Below, piece by piece: positions 1 through 11,040 of a DNA stretch of 64,000 nt. The stretch covers positions 543,501-607,500 of the forward strand of contig CAMRHE010000357.1 in assembly GCA_947044405.1 (NCBI GenBank), written 5' to 3'. Numbering within the stretch: the first letter of the stretch is position 1; every line of letters starts with the position of its first letter. The notes beneath the pieces are model-generated. The model ran no database searches, was not told where the DNA came from, and was given only the letters and a program-made list of their open reading frames with translations. The position numbers were made by a program, and so were the translations under genes. The stretch comes from Leptodactylus fallax (taxonomy: Eukaryota; Chordata; Amphibia; Anura; Leptodactylidae).

Positions 1-600
1 CACTTGGCATAATCTGCAAGGATTATTTGTCCTTTGCATTGAGAATGCCAACCTTCAACAATAAAACTATTTTATAGAAGAGATTTCCACTCTTCTACAG
101 AATCCATAAAGTACTGTTTTTGACTTAACTGATTCTGCCCCTGATGTCCATTAAGGCTTTGCTTTCTCCTTCAATAATATCAAATTTGAGATTGGCCTGA
201 AAGAAAAACTAAAGCAATACTAGAGCATAATTGTAACTTTTACCTACAAGTCACTGCCTATAGATGCTATTACATTTTATATGTGCCTTTCATTTTGATA
301 AATAGTATCACTTAAACCAAACCTTCTGATCTCAAGCATGACTCATATGAATGCAGTTCAACATAAAATGGGTAAAAAACACTATGTATGCTCACAGTCA
401 CCGAATGGATGTCATTGCAATTTGGAAGTGTATGGTAATAACACGAAAGTAACACAGGAATGGCTTTCACTGGCATTATTATGCAATGTACTTCATAAAC
501 CACTAATATATTTTAAGTGGTATTGGGGAAGAGCAAATATGAAGTGCGGTCAGCAAGAAGAGCTCCAGAGGTAAATACAATGGTAAATATTATTGATTAT
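1..600. other. No recognisable feature
   Basis: AT-rich sequence without a convincing coding region, RNA gene or repeat. The short open frames on both strands have no recognisable motif. Confidence 0.5.
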
Positions 601-603
601 CCC

Positions 604-735
604 TAGGTTCACACTAGCATTCGGATTTCTGTTCTTTGGGTCCACTTGGGTACTCTATAAAACTCTATTCACTTAAAAAGCAATTACCCGTGGAAACTAG
701 ACTGTAATGGGGTCCTCCTGGTTTCCACCTCCTGA
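604..735. repeat. Foldback repeat fragment (GTTCACACTAGC family)
   Basis: It starts AGGTTCACACTAGCATTCGG and continues like the copies at 49.8 kb and 59.1 kb (ratio-like purine runs, AATGGGGTC, GGTTTCCACC). The matching inverted right end is missing, so this is a truncated copy of a palindromic MITE-like family. Confidence 0.55.
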
Positions 736-1013
736 AATAGCAATTTTAAACCTAAAGGCTTTGTGTCCATTTCCAACTATATTATTTATGTTCCATAACC
801 TGAACTGTCTCAATCTTATGAAGCTAATTTTATCTTTATCCTTGATTTTCTAAATACATTTTTCAGTCATTTAACAAATTTGACAGCCAAGTGAAACCAA
901 AAGGAAAACTGTCAAAAGTTCCTTTACTTGTGTGTCGTGATGTGCTATACAGATTCTCACAGAAACAGGGAGCTTTTAGTTACGCAAGGCTGATAACTGA
1001 TCGACAATATATA

Positions 1014-2621
1014 CAGTGGGGGAAAAAAGTATTTAGTCAGCTAATAAATTTGGAAGTTCTCCCACTTAAAAAGATGAGAGAGGCCTGTAATTGACATCAT
1101 AGGTAGACCTCAAGTATGAGAGACAAAACGAGAAAACATATCTAGAAAATCACATTGTCTGATTTTTAAAGAATTTATTTGCAAATTATGGTGGAAAATA
1201 AGTATTTGGTCAATAACAAAAGTTCATCTCAATACTTTATTATATATCCTTTGTTGGTAATGACAGAGGTCAAACGTTTTCTGTAAGTCTTCACAAGGTT
1301 GGCACACACTGTTGCTGGTATGTTTGCCCATTCCTCCATGCAGATCTCCTCTAGAGCAGTGATGTTTTGGGGCTGTCGCTGGGCAACACGGACTTTCAAC
1401 TCCCTTCAAAGGTTTGAGATCTGGAGACTGGATAGGCCACTCCAGGACCTTGAAATGCTTCTTACGAAGCCACTCCTTCGTTGCCCTGGCGGTGTGCTTG
1501 GGATCATTGTCATGCTGAAAGGCCCAGCCACGTTTCATCTTCAATGCCCTTGCTGATGGAAGGAGGTTTGCACTCAAAATCTCACGATACATGGCCCCAT
1601 TCATTCTTTCATGTACACGGATCAGTCGTCCTGGTCCCTTTGCAGAGAAACAGCCTCAAAGCATGATGTTGCCACCCCCATGCTTCACAGTAGGTATGGT
1701 GTTCTTTGGATGCAACTCAGCATTCACTCTCCTCCAAACACAATGAGTTGCGTTTCTACCAAACAGTTCTACTTTGGTTTCATCTGACCATATGACATTC
1801 TCCCAATACTCTTCTGGAACATCCAAATGCTCTCTAGCAAACTTCAGATGGGCCCGGATATGTACTGGCTTAAGCAGGCTGACACATCTGGCACTGCAGG
1901 ATCTGAGTCCCTGGAGGCATAGTGTGTTACTGACGGTAGCCTTTGTTACATTAGTCCAAGATTTCTGCAGGTCATTCACTAGGTCCCCCTGTGTGGTTCT
2001 GGGATTTTTGCTCACCGTTCTTGTGATCATTTTGACCCCACAGGGTGAGATCTTGTGTGGAGCCCCTGATCGAGGGAGATTATCAGTGGTCTTGTATGTC
2101 TTTCATTTTCTAATTATTACTCCCACAGTTGATTTCTTCACACCAAGCTGCTTGCCTATTGCAGATTCAGTCTTCCTAGCCTGGTGCAGGTCTACAATTT
2201 TGTTTCTGGTGTCCTTCCACAGCTCTTTGGTCTTCACCATAGTGGAGTTTGGAGTGTGACTGTTTGAGGTTGTGGACAGGTGTCTTTTATACTGATAACA
2301 ATGTCAAACAGGTGCCATTACTACAGGTAATGAGTGGAGGACAGAGGAGACTCTTAAAGAAGAAGTTACAGAAAACGTTTGACCTCTGTCATTGCCAACA
2401 AAGGATATATAACAAAGTAATGAGATGAACTTTTCTTATTGACCAAATACTTATTTTCCACCATAATTTGCAAATAAATTCTTAAAAAATTAGACAATGT
2501 GTTTTTATAGATATGTTTTCTCGTTTTGTCAATCAAAGTTGAGGTCTACCTATGATGTCAATTACAGGCCTCTCTCATCTTGCACAATTGGTGGCTGACT
2601 AAATACTTTTTATCCCCACTG
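1014..2621 (-). mobile_element. Tc1/mariner element A, defective
   Basis: Both ends read CAGTGGGG inward and each is flanked by TA (1012-1013 and 2622-2623), the standard Tc1/mariner target duplication. The terminal inverted repeats are unusually long, about 1014-1293 and 2361-2621, and the left one overlaps the 3' end of the transposase gene. The 1608-bp length is normal for an autonomous Tc1-like element, but the transposase is broken. Confidence 0.95.
1224..2240 (-). pseudogene. Tc1-like transposase, broken
   Basis: This would be a cut-and-paste DDE transposase with an N-terminal paired-like helix-turn-helix. The start chosen is the Met of [14 protein letters not shown] near 2240. An in-frame TGA sits in the first HTH region (after IIRK, where Trp is usual), and a second in-frame TGA at about 1656-1658 follows GGGNIML, also where Trp is usual. 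The first catalytic Asp is visible in WSDETKVELFG and the second in QHDNDPKH. The third motif, normally SPDLNPIE, reads SPDLKPL and then leaves frame. A short deletion has therefore removed the catalytic Glu, and the last 60 or so residues are read in the wrong frame. It cannot encode an active enzyme. Confidence 0.9.
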
Positions 2622-2623
2622 TA

Positions 2624-3419
2624 GAGTAAAAAAAATTGAAGGACAAAATGTATAGGACTAAAATTAACATTACTTGTGTCAAATTTATGTTTTAATGTAC
2701 ATTGTAATGTAATGTCATAAAAATCTCAGAACATTGATTAAATAGAACTTTTGTTTATATCCATGAGAATTCCAGCCAGGAGCCCAAACCTCAATGCATT
2801 CAGTACTTAATTCTTGGAGTTAAGAGAAGTGACTCTAATGCTACAATACTGATAAATCCCTTATTAAAGGAAACCTGTTAAAATGTCCACAATGACTTAA
2901 TCAGAGGCAGCAACATATCTAAACTATGTTTTACCATTGGTGGTACCTGGTGCTGCAGTATTTTACAGGAAGTAAAAGAGTGACAGACTCAGAGAGAAAT
3001 GTCTGCTGGGCATCTCCCTTAGTTGACAGGGCTATCCCTATAAAGAAAAAGCCAACATAAATAAAAAACATAATGTAGGGCTCCATGGTAAATTGGAGCA
3101 TACACCATGTGTATTGGGCAAGTAAAGTTGCTGAGTTTACAGAAAAAATAAGGTCATCATGAGTCTGCAAATGTGACATATCTACATAGTGAAAGATATT
3201 CTAGACACAGTATATTAGTAGGTTAGAGATAGGGAGTGCATTACTAAAAACAATAAAGGTGGAAGTAGGGAGCAGTTTGGTGATTCTGATATGACAATTC
3301 ACAGGTTTTATATATGCTAGTAACCTGGTACTTCAACACCCACAATCATCACAATCACGTCACATTCTTAGTTTTTGAGATGACATAGTATATACTGTAC
3401 ATTTAGGAGTTGCTATGGG
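2624..3419. other. No recognisable feature
   Basis: AT-rich DNA. The 82-residue minus-strand open frame at 2931-3179 has no family motif and no supporting context. Confidence 0.45.
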
Positions 3420-3420
3420 A

Positions 3421-3640
3421 CATTATAATGTGTGCAGGGGCCGCTAAGAAACATTATACTGTGTGTAGGGGCCTCTATGGGTTATTATACTGGCTGGAGG
3501 CCACTTTGGGATGTTAATAGTGTGTGTAAATGGGGTGTTATGCTGTGTGAGGGCAAGGAATGAGGGCACAATGCTGTGGGTGGGGGCCCCAAGTCAAAAG
3601 TTTGCTAAGGGGCCCAGTCTTTGCTAGTTTATGCCCATGG
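3421..3640. repeat. 31-bp minisatellite beside a hAT-like terminus
   Basis: Degenerate units built on CATTATACTGTGTG plus GGGGCC start near 3421, 3452, 3483 and 3513, giving a period close to 31 bp. The block ends in GGGGCCCAGTCTTTGCTAGTTTATGCCCATG, written here as one motif in two parts: GGGGCCCAGTCTTTGC followed by TAGTTTATGCCCATG. The latter resembles the end of a frog hAT-like element (family resemblance from memory). No left partner or 8-bp duplication was found. Confidence 0.55.
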
Positions 3641-3680
3641 CTACTATTATAATTGGATTTTCTGTTTGCAATACTGTACT

Positions 3681-3881
3681 TAAGCTGGGTTCACATCTGC
3701 GACTCTGCTGCAGAATCCAATGAAAATCAGCAGAGAGAAAAGTCCTGCACCCCAGTATAGTCTATGTGGTTTGCGGATGTCCGATTGCAACTGCTGTTTT
3801 AGCGGACAGGCTCTCCATCGTATGGGTTTCCCGGGGGACCCGAACAATGGAGAGCCCAGCGCCAGTGTGAATCTAGCCTTA
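3681..3881. repeat. Foldback MITE-like repeat
   Basis: The left end AAGCTGGGTTCACATCTGCG is mirrored at the right by GCCAGTGTGAATCTAGCCTT. The interior carries the usual family landmarks (GAGAGAAAAGTCCTGC, GCGGATGTCCG). It is a short non-autonomous palindromic repeat, and no coding capacity is likely. Confidence 0.65.
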
Positions 3882-3884
3882 ATA

Positions 3885-4855
3885 GAGTATTTCAACAATC
3901 TTTTATCACCTATCACTGTTGGGATCCTATAATCATTAGAAAGGGATCCTGCAGTTTGATTGGAGCAGCAATTGGGTGGATAAATAATAAATGTTCATTG
4001 TGGGAATGTCACTTCAATGTAGTGTCTCCAACTTGCTATATATAACAATAGGCAGCCTTAAAACACATCTTTCATTAATGTGTATTTGTATCATTTTGAT
4101 TATTATCCATTTCACATTGTGCAACAACAAATATTTGCAATGCACTTTTCTCACTCCAAGTGCAGTACAGTAGCTGCACTGTTTACAGAAGGTAAAACAA
4201 AGGTATTTTCAATAATAATTGACGCAGCATGTTTGCTGATCTTTTTATATAGCTGCTGCCAGTTAGGTCTTCCTGCCGCATGTTAACCTAAGGCATCATA
4301 ATCATTCTTTAAATTTACCTTATTACTTCCAAACAGCGATGTAGGTATCAGCATATAGTGAAATGTGACAAGTAAGCATTTCTAGTTATGGCTTGGCTTT
4401 AATACTTGCACTCGCTTCCCTAAAGCACTTGTATTTTCATCCACATATCCATCACAAAACCTTTTTTTATATAATTAACACTGACACAAATCCAAAAAGG
4501 TGATACATAAAGCACTTTAACATTAGAGAGCTGATATAGAAATGTAATGATAAAGCAATGACATAGTCAATATATCAAAGAAAGAATCAATAGAAACCAG
4601 ACCAAGTTTGAAACATCGGGAGGCAATATAGCAACACAATTATGTATAATAAATCATATTAACACATATGTGTATATTTTCAATGGTATGTTTAAAGGAC
4701 ATAGAGTAATGTATGAGATGTTATCAAAGGAAAACTCATCAGTATTAGTATTCATAGTGTCCTCCTCTTTAATGTTGTCACCATATTAATTTCTTCAATT
4801 ATTAGGTGCTTTTCCAGAATTCCAGTAAATATGCCATTAAGCGGCTTGTTGTACC
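3885..4855. other. No recognisable feature
   Basis: AT-rich DNA with no repeat ends, coding motifs or RNA gene that I can identify. Confidence 0.45.
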
Positions 4856-4857
4856 TT

Positions 4858-5250
4858 GAAGCCCAGCTACTGTATTAGAGTGGAAGTAGAAAAATTTGAG
4901 GAAGTTATATATGGAAGTTTGTCTGACAAAAGCTTGTACATCAACAAAGAGCAGTGAGACTATGGAACTCTGTGCCAGAGGAAATTGTCACAGTTATTTC
5001 ACTAAAAGGGGCTTGGATGCTTTTCCTCTGTAAACTTTATGTTACTAGATTTCTGGAGCTGGTTCATTAATCTAGGAATTTATTCCCAATGACTCATTGA
5101 GTCAGGAAGGAATTTTTTTCCCTAAGATAAGAAAAATTGACCTTATGGGTTTTCGCATTCTTCTGGATCAACATCACAGGATAATAGGCTGAACAGGATG
5201 GTCGTATGTATTTTTTCAGTTTTATAAACCAAGTTACTATGTGACTATGA
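4858..5250 (+). mobile_element. CR1-type LINE 3' end remnant
   Basis: A short stretch near 4955-5000 reads VRLWNSVPEEIVT in a broken frame, like the C-terminal tail of CR1 ORF2 (consensus LWNSLPxEVV). Beyond it is a 3' UTR ending in AACCAAGTTACTATGTGACTATG. The same end, ACTAACTATGTAACTATG, appears in reverse at 13151, so both loci carry 3' ends of one LINE family. It is 5'-truncated. Confidence 0.65.
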
Positions 5251-6715
5251 TGTGCATAACTAAAGAGTTTAGTTTCACTAGTTTTCTGTATTTGTTTGTA
5301 TCTTTAAATGGCATATAACATTTTATGGTACTATATGAAATACAATTCACCAATTTACTGGAACACCACAAAATATAATTCCGCAGCCAATAACACTGGC
5401 GATTAATTAACCCATAGTAAACCAAGTGTAGTAACAACTCCAAACAACCAACAAGCAAAAACTACAGTCTCCATACAGATGATGCTCTGTCTGGATCCCA
5501 CCTAATTCCACTTTTCTGGCTCCAGTGCTGCAAGGTGACATTTTGTGACTTGCATAGCACTGTTATTTTCTTCCTCAGGTGAAAGCTGCTTTCCAGCAGC
5601 AGAAGTTTGTGAGGTCATTCCATGATAGGTTAACTGTTAGGAACTGAGCATCAGAAACTGGTGACCTAACTAATGTTATCACTGGGATCTTCAAAGAAAA
5701 TAATTGGCAAATGGATGCACCAAACTAGTAGGGTTAGTGTTACATATTCATACTTTTCCATAGATAACCAACATTTAATTTTGTGCATTACCTTACATTT
5801 ACATATCAAGTTTTTCAGGTATGTATGGTGTATGTATATATAGTATAGTTCCTGGATCTGCTGTCTTTAACAATATTAATATATTTTACATGGAAGGCTG
5901 TCTTAAGACACTTCTCATCTTTGCTACATTCTCGATTCTTACATGGATTGACTGAGAATGATAAGGTCCTTTATATACACTGGATATTAGACAGATGATT
6001 ACACGCTAGGTGAACAGTATACACATTAACAGAGAACAGAAGAATTGTATATATAAACTGTGGAGCTAAGGGCCTAATGTAGTCTGGAATCTATCTGACG
6101 TTCCATGATCTAGCACCATCAAATTCTCCAAACACATTGGCTTGCTAAATCACAAAACAACGTACCATAAGCGCTTCATAAACTTATTTAGAAACTACTG
6201 TCTGTCGTCTGTTTTATCTTTAAAGGTTGATATTTTAATGGCATTTTACATTCCAGGTGTCTCTCATGAATATGAACAAGGGTTTAGAATCAGCCCATTT
6301 TTTCTATTGAACTGATAAAGGAATCAGCAAACAAATGTTTCCTCTGGGATGCACCATCAAAGCAGTGCTACTGTAAACTGTTTCATGACAAAGCTTCAAA
6401 CAAAGGTTCAGTTGTTAGATATGTGAGGTATAATAACTATGGTTGTGTTCACATTGTTTACATTATTCAGTGACTATTGATAACATTTAGCCAAACAAAA
6501 CTGGGATTCAGATATTATCCTTTTATGTTACAGTGTGCTAAAAAAATTATGCCCTGCGGCTAAAAAGCACATAACATAACGTTCCTTCACTTACAACATG
6601 AATAATTGTCACGTATAGAAATATATTTTGGAAGATGGGATTTTATCAATTGGTATATCACTACTGTATGCTTTAAAGTACATATTAGATATTGCTTGAT
6701 AGTGTTCCTCAGATT
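5251..6715. other. No recognisable feature
   Basis: No coding motif, repeat end or RNA gene recognised. Confidence 0.45.
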
Positions 6716-6717
6716 AA

Positions 6718-6928
6718 GGGTTGGTTCACACTTGCGCCCCGGAGTCCTTCCGCCGTGAATCCGACCTAAATATCAGAGAAAAGGATAGGGAAAGGTTTGC
6801 AAGCAGCTTCTTTAAAAACACATTCACTTCAATGGGTTTTTAAAGCAACCCGGAGGTATCCGATTTCAGCCTCTGCACCGTGAAGCCGCTTTTTTTGGCC
6901 GGAAACATGTCGGACATGCAGGACTTAA
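6718..6928. repeat. Truncated half of a palindromic repeat
   Basis: It starts GGGTTGGTTCACACTTGCG and shares ACTTCAATGGGTTTTTAAAGCAA and CGGACATGCAGGACTT with the palindrome at 36674-37094. It stops abruptly after the centre motif, at the border of the LTR-like block that begins near 6931, so only one arm remains. Confidence 0.65.
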
Positions 6929-6930
6929 AG

Positions 6931-7886
6931 TGCTAACAATAGGCACATCAATAGAGATGGTTACTTTCATAACAATCAGTGCAATCAGTTGTCCCGCTCA
7001 ACAGCAAAGTGCTTGTGTAAAGATTCTGACAGGAAGTCTCCAGGATCAGGTCTGATCCATATGGGCTTTGCGGGGGCTGGAATAATAATCCTTTGCAGCA
7101 AATGCGCTGATGTCCCCAGCTTGCCCTCTCCGAGATGCTGCCCAGACACCAACCCTTTGCATCACTTGAAGGTGCCAAGCAACAATGAAAGATACAAGGT
7201 TCACTTGGTTGGTCTCTGAGGTTCTCTTTACTGAGGTAGATGTTGCAGATACAATGTACAGAACTCTTCACTGGAGTAACAGTTGACAGATGAAAACGAC
7301 AGTTTAGCATCAGGCCTAGTTTTACAAGATTCCAGGACGCAGTGGCGAACAGCATACTTCTGCTGTTGCCAGGGATGCACGGCCAGTCACTGAAGAACGC
7401 ATTCTCTATTGTATTAAGGATGTATTAGTTTGCAAAACCAAATGTCAATGATTGAGACCACGGGGGAGCAACAAATAACTTCTCCCACAATGCAACTCAC
7501 AGGTGCAACTTTGTACCAGAACTGACCACACAATGAAGTGCACCCAATTAAAGAGATACTCCTCATTCATAACAATGCACAATTCAGTACAAATAATTCA
7601 CAGTGTGAAACACAGCAATATAAAAGTAATGCTAGATGCACACGACTGAGTTTCACCCATGAAATTCGGTCTGTGTGTTCACCGAATATACCAGCCTCAC
7701 CCTCATGCTGGGAGTGGTACTGATAAGGCCCTGATAAGCCTTCTTGAACTGCACCTCTGCTATCCTGCATGCACAATCTGAACAAGGTCTTAACCCTTCC
7801 CATGCTTACTTCAGCCAATTAACTTCTGGTGTATAAGGAAAACCGTTATTTGTTCAAGATTGTGTTAATGGTTGCACCCCCTTACA
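6931..7886 (-). mobile_element. Possible LTR of a retroelement, reverse orientation
   Basis: On the minus strand the block opens TGTAAGGGGGTGCAACC and closes TTGTTAGCA, which fits LTR-type TG...CA ends. It contains CAGTAAAGAGAACC, comparable with the AGTAAA region of the solo LTR at 44.5-45.5 kb, which also opens TGTAAG. No target duplication is visible (left flank TAAAG, right flank CTAGT), and no primer-binding site or internal region was found. A 135-residue minus-strand open frame within it (6948-7355) has no known motif and is treated as chance. Confidence 0.4.
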
Positions 7887-7910
7887 CTAGTACAACCATA
7901 AAACCATGTA

Positions 7911-9175
7911 CACACATGGACAAAATTGTTGGTACCCCTCGTTTAATGAAAGAAAAACCCACAATGGTCACAGAAATAACTTGAATCTGACAAAAGTAAT
8001 AATATATAAAAATTCTATGAAAATGAACAAATGAAAGTCAGACATTGCTTTTCAACCATGCTTCGACAGAATTTAAAAAAAAAGAAAACTCATGAAACAG
8101 GCCTGGACAGAAATGATGGTACCCTTAACGTAATATTTTGTTGCACAACCTTTTGAGGCAATCACTACAATCAAACGATTCCTGTAACTGTCAATGAGAC
8201 TTCTGCACCTCTCAACAGGTATTTTTGCCCACTGCTCATGAGCAAAGTACTCCAGTTGTCTCGGATTTGAAGGGTACCTTTTCCAGACGGCATGTTTCAG
8301 CTCCTTCCAAAGATACTCAATAGGATTTAGGTCAGGGCTCATAGAAGGCCACTTCAGAATAGTACAATGTTTTCCTCTTAGCCAATCTTGGGTGTTTTTA
8401 GCTGTATGTTTTGGGTCATTATCCTGTTGCAAGACCCATGACCTGCGACTGAGACCAAGCTTTCTGACACTGGGCAGGACATTTCGATGGTGCGATCTGA
8501 CCCTGATGCTCCCTGAGCTTGAAGTTCACCTTTAATCTCTTTAGAAGTTTTTCTGGGCTCTTTTGTTACCATTTGTATTATCCTTCTCTTTGATTTGTCA
8601 GCAATTTTCCTCCTGTGGCCACGTCCAGGGATGTTGGCTACAGTGCCATGGATCTTAAATTTCTTAATAATATGTGCAACTGTAGTCACAGGAACATCAA
8701 GCTGCTTGGAGATAGTCTTATAACCTTTACCTTTAACATGCTTGTCTATAATTTTCTTTCTAAGCTCCTGAGACAACTCTTTCCTTCGCTTCCTCTGGTC
8801 CATGTTCAGTGTGGTACTCACCATGTCACCAAACAGCACAGTGAGTATCTGTAGCCCTATATACAGTGCCACTGACTCATTACAAGATTGTAGACACCTG
8901 TGATGCTAATTAGTGGACACACCTTGATTTAACATGTCCCTTTGGTCACATTATTTTCAGGGGTACCATCATTTCTGTCCAGGCCTGATTCATGAGTTTT
9001 CTTTTAAAAAAAAATTCTCTTGAAGCATGGTTGAAAAGCAATGTCTGACTTTCCTTTGTTCATTTTCATAGAATTTTTATATATTATTACTTTTGTCAGA
9101 TTCAAATTATTTCTGTGACCATTGTGGGTTTTTCTTTCATTAAACGAGGGGTACCAACAATTTTGTCCACGTGTG
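7911..9175 (-). mobile_element. Tc1/mariner element B1, internally deleted
   Basis: TIRs of about 215 bp, 7911-8127 and 8958-9175, open with CACACATGGACAAAATTGTT. TA flanks both ends (7909-7910 and 9176-9177). At 1265 bp it is about 350 bp shorter than expected. A sibling copy, B2, lies at 55679-57167 in the same orientation. Confidence 0.95.
8124..8824 (-). pseudogene. Tc1-like transposase, middle deleted
   Basis: The N-terminal part is readable from MVSTTLNMDQRKRRKELSQ through the HTH and the GRGHRRK basic stretch to GASGSDRTI. There the frame jumps to the sequence corresponding to NVLPSVRKLGLSRRSWVLQQ. The lost segment, roughly 360 bp, would have held the end of the DNA-binding domain and the first catalytic Asp (WTDET region). 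The second Asp (QQDNDPKH) and the third residue (SPDLNPIEYLWKE) remain. The start is the first Met before the conserved basic N-terminus, with an internal Met eight codons on as alternative. B2 keeps what B1 lost. Confidence 0.9.
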
Positions 9176-9177
9176 TA

Positions 9178-11040
9178 TAATGAAAAATATATATATGAAA
9201 TATATTAGCATCTAAACAAGTGTAACATATTGGCAGACAGAAGGATTAGACAACTGCACAAGCTGGGTACTATTTTTAGCAAAAAGTTAGGTTCACAGGC
9301 AACACATTTGTTACAGAAATTTCTGAAAAATAAGTTCTATACATTTGAATGGGATTGAATCTGCAGTATAAAGACTTCTAAAAACTCTGTTCACATAAAT
9401 GAGAAAGATGTAGAAACTTCAGCGCTCCTGCTGCATGTGAACTTGAACGTAGACTATTGCTAATATGGTCTTTCATTAAAACATTTTAGAAACGCTGCAT
9501 ATTTGCTATATTTTGCTTTATTTGTTGTATATGTAAATTACATTTAGTGTATTAGATAAATAAATATGTTAGTACAGTAGTCTACACTGAGCTTGCTGGA
9601 TATAAGGGATGAGTAATTGTTTGTATGTGTGTGGGAGACTGAAGAAAATGAGAATTTTTGAACCTGTAATTGTCACCCCCCCTCCTCCCCACACTTTCTG
9701 TGAACAGCCTATAGTTACCATACACACAACTTCCCTTTGTTGCCACTTTCAGTAAATGATATTTTGGAGATACATAGTAGGGTGAGAAAAAAAAGGTTGT
9801 CACAACAAATAAATCTATGGGATATTTGATTACAAGAAATACTAATAACTCTTAACTCAATTAACAAGGTCCTGAACTTTTGTACTGGAATTTGTTTCAT
9901 ACCTATTATTATACATCTGACTCAACTTTCAATATTTTTGTGTTTACTTCATTTATATGTTATATACTATGTGCTATTTATAAAGTATGTAAAAGCTCTA
10001 GCTTGCAATTCTAGCCTCTACTCAAATTACTGTAACTTTCTTGCTTCCCATCTTAACAAAGCCATGACAGTTACGGGAGATCCATTTTCATTCCTGACTT
10101 ATTACATCAACTAATAATGGGAACTATCAGGTTTCTAATGGCGTTCATCAGTTTTCTGAAGGAGTGCAGTTATTTTTAACAGCAAGAATGTATCTACAGT
10201 CTACTATTCTTATCATAAAAAATAAAAACTTGATTGAACTTAGAATCAATTTGTTGGGGTCAAGTTACTGATTAAAGATGTATTTTGTTAGTGTGGATTG
10301 AATCTTAAGGTGTCTATGATTTCAGTGGTACTGTCCATGAAGAATGTAACAAAAAACACAACAAAAAAAGTCAACTTTAACTTTGCCATACATAAGTAGC
10401 AAATTTTAACACATAACATGTTAAGAACACTGTGGTGCATAACATTAACATGAGTATTTCAATGGCTTGGATGATGCCAGGAGAAATAAAAGATTGGTTA
10501 TTTTAAAATGTTACATGTTTGATCCTTTTGAATCCTGAAGTCGAATTATTTGGGTGTGTAGGAATCCCATGGCCATGATGTTTCAGAAAAAAGTATGGAA
10601 GACGAAGACATTGCTGCTGATGATGATTTTTTTGTGGATAGGGCCTGGCAACCGGGTCAGGGTGAATAGGTGACAGATGAAGAGGATGTTGGCAAGGTTA
10701 ATAGTAACAATTTCAGCTAATGTGCAGCCCTAACATCCAAAATGCCTGGTGGGCAGACCTAGGGGAAGCTCAAAGGGTTAGATGGGGGCACTGGGCTTTC
10801 ACGACCCACTGGGTCAATGATTTAAGGAGAAGTAGCCACAGTCCAGAAATGCAACAAAGCCAGGTGCAAGTACCACCCCATTTGTGCAGGCCCAGTTACA
10901 ACACCATGCAGGGCCCATCCACTTTCTCTGGATCCTTCTCTCTAGACTGTTTCATGCCTACATCTTTACCAGGGCAAGGCGTTGCTTTCATTCCTCCTCC
11001 CCCTTGTTTTATGGTTGTAATGTGAAGCACTGCCATTTGG
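9178..11040. other. Mostly no recognisable feature; possible 5' part of a hAT remnant at the end
   Basis: 9.2-10.5 kb shows nothing identifiable. From about 10560 the base composition and short acidic codon runs (GAAGAC repeats) suggest the decayed upstream part of the hAT gene that becomes recognisable at 11.05 kb, but no BED finger or other motif could be read. Confidence 0.4.

Noticed and set aside
6948..7355. 135-residue minus-strand open frame as a host gene
   Set aside because: No domain, signal or splice context. It lies in an LTR-like block and the composition is not coding-like.
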